From the NCBI GenBank assembly GCA_026122225.1, contig JANEZZ010001951.1, positions 372,001-436,000 of the forward strand: a stretch of DNA of 64,000 bases, read 5' to 3'. A program made the translations under genes and the position numbers. Position 1 is the first letter of the stretch, and the number at the start of each line of letters is the position of its first letter. This document shows, piece after piece, positions 55,270 through 64,000 of this stretch. Below the pieces are notes generated by a model. That model was not told the origin of the DNA. It worked only from the letters and a program-made list of their open reading frames with translations, and made no database searches. Origin of the DNA: Heloderma charlesbogerti (Eukaryota > Chordata > Lepidosauria > Squamata > Helodermatidae).

Positions 55270-55375
55270 CATTAGGGCACAATCCTATGCATGTTTGGAC
55301 AGAAAAAAGTCCTGCAATTCCCTGGGAGTTGTAGGACTTTTTTTTCTGTCTAAACATGCATAGGATTGCACTCTT
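55270..55375. mobile_element. MITE, TTAGGGTGCAATCCTATG type
   Basis: TTAGGGCACAATCCTATGCA ... GGACAGAAAAAAGTCCT, then AGGACTTTTTTTTCTGTC and TGCATAGGATTGCACTCTTA. Nearly full palindrome. Confidence 0.8.
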
Positions 55376-55865
55376 AAAGATCTAAAGAGAGAGGGACATC
55401 AGCAAAGTAGCGACCAGTTGCTGTGGTGCAGTGGTTGATGTTATTGTGACTGCTCTTGACTTGCACGGTGGTTTCTGGAGGCTCCTTCACACCGGGCTTT
55501 TATCCTGCGATTGAGATGGCTCCTTCACGGAAGTTTGTGGGCTCTTTACATGACACTATGACCCTGCCGTGACCCTCCTGCACTAAATGCCCTTTGTTCT
55601 GTTTTTAAATAGATCGCAGATCATGAGCTATCAAATTACCTCGTTGTGTTCCTCTTCAGTTTCCTCTGTCATAAGAGTTAAAGCGGCAAGAATAGGAGCG
55701 AGATGGATGAAAGATAATGGAAGACTCGGATATGGGGAGAAGGAGCGGGGAAGGGGAAGGGGAGAAGGAAGCACCTGTAAAGGCAGTCAGTGGTGATCCT
55801 GCATTTAAAACGGAAGCAGAAAGCCCTGTTTTAAATGCAGGGTTTTAGGCTGGTGTAGAGATGCC
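55376..55865. other. intergenic, MITE-like block and hairpin
   Basis: 55485-55600 (CTCCTTCACACCGGGCTTTT) resembles 63318-63540. 55798-55841 is a perfect 14-bp hairpin (CCTGCATTTAAAAC). No gene. Confidence 0.45.
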
Positions 55866-55869
55866 CTGG

Positions 55870-56012
55870 GTGAGGGGTTGCATCTCAATGATGGAGCCCA
55901 TGCAGAAGATCCCTGGTTCAATCCCTATGAAGAAGAACCACTGTCAGTCAGAATAGCTATTACTGGCAAGATGGAATGGTCACTTTAAGGCAGCTTCTTG
56001 TGAAACTTTAAT
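55870..56012 (+). repeat. tRNA-headed SINE, degenerate
   Basis: AGAAGATCCCTGGTTCAATC carries the B-box-like word; CACTGTCAGTCAGAATAGC and TTAAGGCAGCTTCTTG match the SINE body and tail. Confidence 0.55.
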
Positions 56013-59000
56013 CCTTTCCTTCTCCTCTGGTAAAAGAGTAATATCATTTTCAACTGAACGGATGGAAAACTGAAGGGAAAGAGGATGAATGGGTTCTATG
56101 GAGAAATAGTAAAGCCAAATCAAAGACCAGCACAATCAAAAAGTAATTCCAGTCCTTCAGTATTATGAGACACTGGGCTGAACAAAGGGGGGAAAGTAAA
56201 TGGACCAGGAAACAGCATTATATACAGTAATTGAGAGGAAGGCCAGTTGATATTAAAGCAAGATTCAAAACTTGGAATATTCTTAGTTGGGGATTAAGGG
56301 TAATACTTTACAACCCGAACCAAGGTGGAAGCCAAAAGTTTTAATATACATGCAGCAGCTCAGTAACTGGGTGCTTGGAGGTTAGCAGGAAATGAGTGTG
56401 CCAAAGAATAGCAAGAAGAAAAACCATCCTTACAGGAAGGGGAATTTGAGCAGTTATTACAAAAAGGTATGGGGTAACATTTGGATAGCAAGCCTTTTTT
56501 TCATTTCTGTCTTCAGCGAGAACAGTTTGGCAGTGTTTTAAAGCTTAAATGGCAACCATGCTCCAAGGAGAAGCAAGCATGGTCCTGAACCAGACATGAT
56601 AATTGTAGTTCTTCAGAAATATCTTCAGGCAGAGAGAGAGCCGGATTGGGTGGCTCAGACATGAAGGTGTGCTTAGAAGCGCCCCGAATTTAGAAGAGAC
56701 AGGCTGGGGGAGTTATGTTGGACTGATGACAAACTCCAGTTTCTAGACCGGGAGCTGGGCACTCCCAAGCAATTGCGTATTCAGCCCATCTGAGAAGGGG
56801 CCCTACACATGTACTACTGATGCAAATGTGTAGAGCTCCTCTTCACGGGGGGGGGGGTGTCCTGAGTCAATCAGGATCTCTCCTTCCCCCGCCCCGTGTA
56901 CTCTACGCACCTATGTCAGAACATTTGTAGGGCCCCTTCTCATGCTCACCAAACATGTGGACGGTGTCACCTGGGTGGCCACTTGTGACTGGCCAAAAAA
57001 GAGGACAAAAAAGGACACCAATCTGCATATGCTAATTTACATGTATAGATGCAAAGGTATACATAATTATTATAATTTAAATAGAAATACAGACTATCTC
57101 ATCATAGTGGGACTTTGACCAGGGGACCTGGGTGTCTTGCTCGATATGCTGTCCAGGAGCTGTTGATGGGCAACTTTGAGGTCCAGCTCTTCCTTCTGAT
57201 GGTTCTTTATCATTCTACTGGACAGCCCTTCAAACAGAGGACAGGTGCATTGGTATGGAGGCGGAGCTAGCCTGCTGCCTCCCATTAGATCTCCAGCCAG
57301 TGACTCATACTGAAGGTGCCCCACACACCTTGCCCGCTGATGGCTGCCTCAACCACCACTTTTTTTCTTACACAGAATCTGTGTGGCAAAAATGCACATT
57401 TTTGTCTTTTGAATGCGAGTCGCATTTTTGCTGCTGTACTGCATTTGAATACACACTGCATTGCTTTTGAATGAAGCGCCCCCTGAAATGCACGGAACAG
57501 CAACTGCCCTCATGCACTTACTAAATCCACTAGGCCCAGCTGGGCCCTGGCAATGGAGAACCAGAGAAACCCACAAGACCTGCTGCATCTCTGCTTCTCT
57601 CTCTTGATATTTAAATTTATTCCCCCCTCACTCAACCCATCTAGGTCCTCAAAGGGCCTCACAACAATTTATGCTCTTTCCTACCCATTAAGTGGTAGCT
57701 TGCATATCCCTTTTTCCCCTCTCTTCTTTTTCAGAAAAAGATCTCCTTCCTCCCACATTTGAGTTTCCGTAGCTTCATGTGGCCTTCCTGTCCTATATTA
57801 TTTCTGATTAGCAAGCACTCCTATTGCTGATGGGAAGAGCAAAGTGCAGATGACCAATGAAGCCACATCTCTTTCATTTGCTAAGAGAATCCTTTGGCAG
57901 AGGTTCATCTAATGGAAGACACAGTCCTTCCAAAACCATTGGGGACCTGGAGTGACAAAGCTAAATGCTTGGCTTCCAGGATCACTCATCTGCACAGTGG
58001 TTGTAGCAACATAATAGCTATGAGAAAGAATATGGTTGGCAGACAGTGTATTTCTCTCTCTGCGGTTCATCTCTCCCTTGTAGCTGCAAGAGACCAGTTT
58101 TACTCCACACTCAAGTAGCACATATTCAAGCCTGCTTTTCTAGTAATATTTTATTACACATGTAGATAGATGATAGACAGACAGATAGATTTATGTGTGC
58201 GTGTCTTTTTCTATACAAAAGATTTCCTTTCATGGAAAGGAGGAACATCGGCCATTAAACATGGAGAGACTGTAACAAGTTTCTTACAGCTGAACAAATA
58301 TTGACAGCTGGTTTTCATACCTTCAGTAGATTAAAAGGCCTTTTAAAAAAAAGTCCCACACTGCAGCTGAACTCAACATGAAACAGAACCTCAAGATTAA
58401 AATCAAAATATATGTCAGAACTCTTAAATGCACGTGAATCAAACGAAGCTAGCATAATAGCTGCCCCAGTAGTCTGAGAGTTTTCATTAAGACAAGCTGA
58501 ATCACTGGTTCTCATGTTACCTTTTTAACAGAGAATAAAAAGAAAAAAAGTGCAGGGGGGGGCACAATACAGCCAGAGGTTAAGCAGTTAGAAGGCCCAC
58601 TGATTTCCATGGGAGGCAGTTAAAGATGAAGCAAATGGCACTTAAAAGTGCTTAAATTTGGCAAGATAACCGCTGGGTCCCATGACTCTCATGATAACTA
58701 TTCCTTATACTGGACAAAACTTGGGTATTCTTCCCTCCTCAATTCATCTCATCATATCTGTCTTGAGAAACTAGTATGTAAAACTTGGCAGGTTTTTCAT
58801 TCATTTACTATAAATAAATATGAATAGATAGAAATACAAGGTACAGACAGAATATACAACAGTCTTAAACAATGGGCAACATGTGAAGGGACTAATTAAA
58901 AGGCTTGGCACTGATTTTTCATGGGTGAACTGCAGATGTGAAAATTAACACTTTTTTTTTTTTTTAAGAATCTGTCATAATTTCCAAATAGTCACAACAC

Positions 59001-59030
59001 ATATGATTGTGAATTCAAAATTGCCTAAAG
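56013..59030. other. intergenic, little recognised
   Basis: 3 kb of mostly unique-looking DNA. A G run at 56847, GATA/GACA-type repeats at about 58164-58195 and a T run at 58953 were noted. No coding motif. Confidence 0.4.
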
Positions 59031-59352
59031 CAGAGGTGCAGAAATTCTTTCAGACCATGAGCCAAATTCAGTTTCAGAGAAGCTCTGAGTGGCTGCATTC
59101 CAGTGTGGCCGGGCCCAAAGACAAAGGTGTCGGGGCCGAAAATGCTAGCCTATTTCAGCTTCAAGCTCTTCCTGCCAGTCCCTAAGCCTTAGGAGAGGCA
59201 TTTCAACCTTTGAGAATGGGGAAAAACTGCACAAAAGCTGGAAAGCCACCAAGCCATTGATGGTTGAGAGAAAAGGGGGTGGGACTAGGGAAAGTGAGTA
59301 TGGCCACCTGGAGACTGGATTTAGCTCCCAGGCCTGAGGTTCTGCACTAGGA
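59031..59352. mobile_element. possible hAT element with GTGCAGAA ends
   Basis: CAGAGGTGCAGAAATTC on the left and, reversed, TAGTGCAGAACCTCAGG on the right; inner GAGCCAAATTCAG / TGGATTTAGCTCC also pair. Flanking duplication unclear. Confidence 0.45.
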
Positions 59353-60290
59353 TCACTAGGTGTCAAGCTGGTGGAAGGTGACCAAGGCCACCGAGTTCTC
59401 CTGCACAAGCTGTATAGAAGAGCAGCTTCCATTTATTCCTGTGGGGAGTGTGCAAGAGAACTCCCTAGTAGATAGTGCCCAGAATCTGCTCCTGATTTCA
59501 CACCTCTTTCGAAAGGAGGCAAAAGAGAATAAAAACTGCTGCAGCAGCAGCCACTCGTCTCCTCTTTCCCTTTCCGCATTCCTCCTCTTTAAATGCATGC
59601 AGAAGGATCAACAACATTACTGTGGATCTCACTGGTCTTTCCAACCCTACAATTTTGTGGGGGAAAATATTTTTAAAACCCTTTAATTTACTTCTATGGC
59701 AATAACCAGTGTCAGCTGAAAAAAACAAATGGGGTGGACAAAACAAATGTTCTGTTGCCAAAAGGAAGAATACTATTAAGTTCATGTATATTGCTTTACA
59801 CACACTCTCAGATTCCACTTAAAAATGTGCAACCATGGGATAGAGTGTAGCAGTACACTGAAAAAGGCAGACAGCAAAAGAATGTGGTATGTGGATACCG
59901 AAGGTATCTACATCACTTGATCACTCATCTTTGTTCCCCTGTACTGAGGGCCAAGCTAGACAAAACACTTGATCATGCATTTAGCAGTCATGAGATGAGA
60001 TGTCAATCAAGCATTCAGTGACTGCAAAAAGGCTTTTAAAAAATTAAGAGCAGGTGATGGATGCCCAATCCAGATCAGGACCCCGGCATGGAGACTATGG
60101 GGCTTGAAGTCTTTGTCCTCTGATGCAGTCCTGATCCGGATTCGCAGCCCTACAGCTGCTATTTGCATTGGGAGGAAATCTCCCTCCAGTTGCATGATTC
60201 GCATCTTGCCTAGTTGACACTGGAAAACACTGGCTTAGAAAAAAGAAAAGAAAACCTGGGCAGTAGTGATAAATCTTGCTGAACATTTCA
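59353..60290. other. intergenic, nothing recognised
   Basis: Overlapping open frames 59356-59818 on both strands show no motif. Confidence 0.4.
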
Positions 60291-60294
60291 AATT

Positions 60295-60425
60295 GTTTTT
60301 TTAATTTTTGTATGTTAATGGTTTTAGATTATGTCACTGTGTTGTATTTTTATGGTTTTAATCTTTGTAAACTGCCCAGAGGACTTTAGCTACTGGGTGG
60401 TATAGAAATGTAATAAATAAAATTA
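60295..60425 (+). mobile_element. L2 LINE 3' end
   Basis: GTAAACTGCCCAGAGGACTT, TAGCTACTGGGTGGTATAGA and AATGTAATAAATAAAATTAA, matching 47350-47416 and 38470-38548. Confidence 0.82.
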
Positions 60426-61485
60426 AATCTGCCAGGGCTCATTTGAACATGCGGGTGAACTTGAGGGTAATTTTGGCAATTCTTTCCTAGGATGAGAGAA
60501 ATTCTAATAATTTGCAGGGGAAGGGGGGCTAGGGCTTACACAGCAAATGGGGATGGTGGTGGCTTCTTTTTTCCATTGTACCTTTGCTGCCACAGAACTC
60601 CTATCCCCCCCGGGCCCCCCACACAGTGCCCACCCTCGGAATGACAGTATTTCATGACATAGCATCATTCTAGGCCACCAATAGGAAGTTATTTGAAAAA
60701 CAGCTGCCACTGCCACTTTTCCCACTAGGCCCCCATTACTAGATTTTCTCCTGCACACATGAAATGTTTAAGGCACTTTGCCCCTCTTCTCCCCACCATC
60801 CCCCATTTTCTGTTGAAAAGCTTCAAAAGATAACTTTTGACTCTGGTCCTCATTGCTTGATGCTATAGTCAGTGAGGGATGAACATGCATGTATGTTCAT
60901 CCCTCATGGGAAATAGCACACAGGAAGCATATGAAGGAAGTCATTTGCACTACGGCTAAAAGTTAAGACCATGTTCTTTTGGTGAAATAAAGCAGGGATT
61001 AACTAGCCAATATTTCAGAACCATGATTAGTTAACAGAATTAACTAAAAGGATTTCTTTACATCCCAAACAATAGCCATATAGAAGGGCAAGTGAACCGA
61101 AGTCCCACTGCTGTCAATTTTTTAAGTGCAGACTGACCTATATATGGGGTGGGATCCAAATGTAGTCATACGTATCAGTAGACCCATAGATTTCAATGGG
61201 TCTTAGGTTAGTCATGACTAAATTAAGCCCCATTGATTTCAGTGGGTCTGCTTTAAGTATGACTAAATCTGGAACTAACTCATGAACATCTAGAGCTGTT
61301 ACTGTGTTTCTACAACTCTGAGGAGACATGCACAGGACCTACAGAACTTACTGATCAGCGACCTGCATGTTATTTCTAGAAATGGTGTGCCATTTATTTA
61401 TTTATTTATATAACCATCTTGCCATTGTTTCACCCATGTTGCTCTGTGGCACCCTGTGATCATTATTGTATAAATAGAAAACTCA
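60426..61485. other. intergenic, small elements only
   Basis: 60873-60906 is a perfect 14-bp hairpin (TGAGGGATGAACAT). 61150-61280 has inverted CATAGATTTCAATGGGTC / GCCCCATTGATTTCAGTGGG words, a likely MITE. (ATTT)n at 61391-61408. No gene. Confidence 0.5.
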
Positions 61486-61487
61486 CT

Positions 61488-61691
61488 GGAAAAGACCCTG
61501 ATGCTGGGAAAGATTGAAGGCAAAAGGAGAAGGGGACGGCAGAGGATGAGATGGCTGGATAGCATCACCGATGCAATGAATATGCACTTGAGTACGCTCT
61601 GGGAGAGAGCGCAGGACAGGAAGGCCTGGCATGCTATGGTCCATGGGGTCACGAAGAGTCGGATACGACTTAACAACAGAACAACAACAAC
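61488..61691 (+). mobile_element. BovB (RTE) LINE 3' end
   Basis: An open stretch encodes GKIEGKRRRGRQRMRWLDSI ... [12 protein letters not shown], the C-terminus of BovB ORF2, followed by the tail AACAGAACAACAACAA. The same 3' block is in 26951-27067. 5' truncated. Confidence 0.88.
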
Positions 61692-62305
61692 TACCTGTGT
61701 CCAAGAATGGTGTACAGTTGTCTTCCTGGGAGGTTTTTAAGAAATGGAGAAAAAATGAAGGGGAGAGGCAAAGCCTCAAAGTGGTACACCCCTCACTTCC
61801 AATGATTTATTGATGATGTAAATATGCCTGACAGCTGTCACTAATAATAATAAAAATAATAAATCTTTGGGCCAATATTCATACATTTTGAGAGGTGCAT
61901 ATGACACAAGGCATATTCCACTCCTTTTTGCCTGTGACAGTGGAGTTACAGAGCTTCAGCTTGGCGGACAGTCAATGAAGATACATTTTTGGATAACAAC
62001 CTCCCTAAGAATTATACATCCTGACCAATACATTGGACCACACTTTGGAAAATAGCAGGCAAATCTTTCTGTGTGTCCTAATAGCGTGTTCAGTATTTTG
62101 TGTAATTTGCCCACCAGCCTTTTCAGTGAGAAAAGTGGTCAAGCCAACGGTCCGTGAGCACTCCTCAGATCTCCAGTCTGGTATTGGTATAACGTTTAAG
62201 ACGCTATGCTTTAATTATCAACTTGCACTTTGATCAGAACTGCTGGACACCACAACACGATAGACCAGAGTGCAACAACAAGGAAGGAAAGTATCCCATA
62301 TAATG

Positions 62306-62307
<2 letters not shown>

Positions 62308-62339
<32 letters not shown>

Positions 62340-62352
62340 ACACACACACACA
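62308..62352. repeat. (TG)n(AC)n microsatellite
   Basis: About 30 bases of GT repeats turn directly into ACACAC, so the array is self-complementary. It lies downstream of the FRMD1 stop. Confidence 0.95.
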
Positions 62353-62357
62353 TGAAC

Positions 62358-62592
62358 AAACATAAGTGTCCTGCTGGATCAGACCAAAGGCTTATCTAGT
62401 CCAGGATTTTGTTCTCACAGCTGCCAACTAGCTGCCTGTGGGAAGCCCACAATCAGGACATCAGTCCAATAGCAACCCCCCCCCGCCCCATGCTCCCGAG
62501 AAACTGGCATACAGAGGCACACTGCCTCTGATACTGGAGGTAATATTTAGCCATCATGACTAGTAGTCACTGATCATCTTCCATTTCCCATC
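62358..62592 (-). mobile_element. CR1 LINE 3' end next to FRMD1
   Basis: GTCCTGCTGGATCAGACCAA, GCCAACTAGCTGCCTGTGGG and TGCCTCTGATACTGGAGGTA are the complement of the CR1 3' end at 40440-40640. It starts about 70 bases past the FRMD1 stop and has the same orientation as the gene, so it may be part of the 3' UTR. Confidence 0.78.
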
Positions 62593-62661
62593 ACATCAGT
62601 TGTCATTCCGCTTCTTGTGGGTGCTTTGCCACAAGGTAGTCCAAGAGCTTCTCCAATGCGA

Positions 62662-62949
62662 TCACACCACAAATTCCTCTGGGAGCTGATCTTCTCCCAA
62701 GAGATCTAGAGACAGACAGTTCATGGACCGCTTTCCATAGAGGGCGGACTTGGTTTTACAGTCAGCTGTTGAATACACACATCCGTAGCTGGCCAGCTTA
62801 TCCTCCAAGGCACAGCCAAACGTGTAGCTGTGGGAGGTATCGGAAGACAGTGTGGCACTTAGTGGCGGATGAAGACACTTGTGAAGACGAATGTCGTCAA
62901 GGCTTTGGCTGTGCTGGTCTGGGCACTTCATAGCTTTGGGCTGTGCAAT
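62662..62949 (-). CDS. FRMD1: FRMD1-like last coding exon (C-terminal tail)
   Basis: On the - strand an acceptor (TTTCTTAAACTGGCAG, cut after 62950) opens 95 codons ending in TGA at 62664-62662. The tail contains QSLDDIRL, SYTFGC, CLSLDL and ends LPEEFVV. From memory, FRMD6 ends with SLDDIRL ... QSYTFGC ... FSLDL ... PEFVV in the same order, so this is the FRMD6/FRMD1 family; the neighbouring KIF25 favours FRMD1. The family are FERM-domain scaffolds at the cell cortex, with FRMD6 (Willin) linked to Hippo signalling. Only the tail after the FERM domain is here; the FERM exons lie beyond the window. The C-terminal F-V-V fits a class II PDZ ligand (inference). The exon start phase is inferred, not proven. 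The gene converges with KIF25. Confidence 0.82.
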   Translation of the reverse strand: MAQPKAMKCPDQHSQSLDDIRLHKCLHPPLSATLSSDTSHSYTFGCALEDKLASYGCVYSTADCKTKSALYGKRSMNCLSLDLLGEDQLPEEFVV

Positions 62950-63635
62950 CTGCCAGTTTAAGAAAGGCATATATTAAAAGCAAACAACATTAAACAAACA
63001 AGCAAGACAAAAGGAAAACAAAGATGGCTTGTATGCAAGCTCCCAGTGCATCTCCGTCTCATCTCAAATTGTTAACATCCCTCTCGCTCCCTTTTATGGA
63101 AATTGTCTCAGTGAAAAAGCTGTGAACCATTACGGAACTGTGAAGTCATTCAACTATTAATGTCTAGATGTTGAGCTCAGTACACATTGTCCCCAATGGA
63201 ATGTACAATGAACTGAGTTTTGGAAGGGAATCGTTTGGCAAAAATGATAGTACTTCTTTGCATTGAAAGGAGGTCGGGGAGAGGAGAAAAGGCAGGGTAG
63301 CCACATCCCATGCTATGAGCCTTTCTACACGAGGCTTTTATTGTGCACTTGTGCTTCCTCAGTCATGGTAGTTTGCAGGTCCTTTACACAATGTCATCCT
63401 CCTCCAGGGCCTCTCCCATGCTTCGCAACCATTATTGTGTATTTTTTCCCTAACAGGGCAAGTCTAGTATTTTTTCTCAGTGGTGTTATTGAACCCTCGT
63501 GTAATTGCACAATTCTGCTATACCACAGTGCCACCTAGTGGTTGTGTAATGAAACATATAGAAGGGCAGAGAAAAAATACTCCTGGAAAGAAACACGTGT
63601 AAAGGAGTCAATTTTAATCCTGCAAAAAAATTATT
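62950..63635. other. FRMD1 intron side, MITE-like block
   Basis: 63318-63540 contains CTTTCTACACGAGGCTTTTA, like 55485-55600. No further FRMD1 exon recognised. Confidence 0.45.
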
Positions 63636-63637
63636 TA

Positions 63638-63862
63638 TTTTATTTATTTATTGCATTTATATCCCACCTTTTTTCCTCTTGCAAGGAACCCAAGGTGGCT
63701 TACATGATCCTCCTCCTCTCTGTTTTATCCTCACAACAACAACCCTGTGAGGTTGGTTGGGCTGAGAGTCTATCACTGGCCCAAAGTCACCCAGTGAGCT
63801 TCCATGGCTGAGTGGGGACTAGAACCCGGATCTCCCAGCTCCCAGTCCAACACTCTTGCCTC
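63638..63862 (-). repeat. MIR-like SINE, well preserved
   Basis: On the - strand: head-side word GTTGGACTGGGAGCTGGGAG, B-box-like GGGTTCTAGTCCCCACTCAG, core CACTGGGTGACTTTGGGCCA, CTCACAGGGTTGTTGTTGTG and the tail GGTGGGATATAAATGCAATA. Counterpart of 2860-3105, with less decay. Confidence 0.85.
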
Positions 63863-64000
63863 GCTAAAAGTGCAGGTTAAAAGCCTGAAATAGAAAAACC
63901 CAGTATCTAGAGTGGGTTCATGGGTGAGGATTCCTGATCGTTCTGAGAGCTCTACTCATGTTCAAACAAACGCAAGGAGAGTGCCTATTCAGACCTTGCC

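Overview
This is vertebrate genomic DNA, most likely from a squamate reptile (lizard or snake). No bacterial-style genes are present. The repeats are CR1 and L2 LINEs, BovB (RTE) 3' ends, an L1-like fragment, MIR-like CORE-SINEs, a tRNA-headed SINE, and very many short palindromic hAT-type MITEs; BovB with active-looking CR1/L2 and these MITEs points to squamates. The species cannot be fixed from the window.

Two protein genes are supported. On the + strand, eight exons between 5130 and 31426 encode a kinesin-14 motor that I assign to KIF25. All eight join in frame (1146 nt, 381 residues plus stop) with GT-AG introns, and the P-loop, switch I and switch II motifs are present. The first exon(s), with the start codon and promoter, were not found. 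On the - strand, 62662-62949 is the final coding exon of a FERM-domain gene whose C-terminal tail matches the FRMD6/FRMD1 family. Its convergent position after KIF25 matches, from memory, the human 6q27 order KIF25-FRMD1, so FRMD1 is the best call. Its other exons lie beyond 64000.

Layout: 1-5129, upstream or intronic DNA with foldback repeats; 5130-31426, KIF25 exons and repeat-rich introns (intron 2 holds a CR1 inserted into another CR1); 31427-62661, about 31 kb of intergenic DNA with no gene recognised, made of nested hAT elements, CR1, L2, SINEs and microsatellites; 62662-64000, the FRMD1 last exon and the intron upstream of it.

The two genes are not known to act together: KIF25 is a microtubule motor linked to centrosome cohesion, and the FRMD6/FRMD1 family consists of cortical FERM scaffolds. 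No new molecular system was found. The most informative structures are a set of datable transposon insertions with readable target-site duplications, many sharing a central TA, and two different hAT elements inserted at the same position of two SINE copies.
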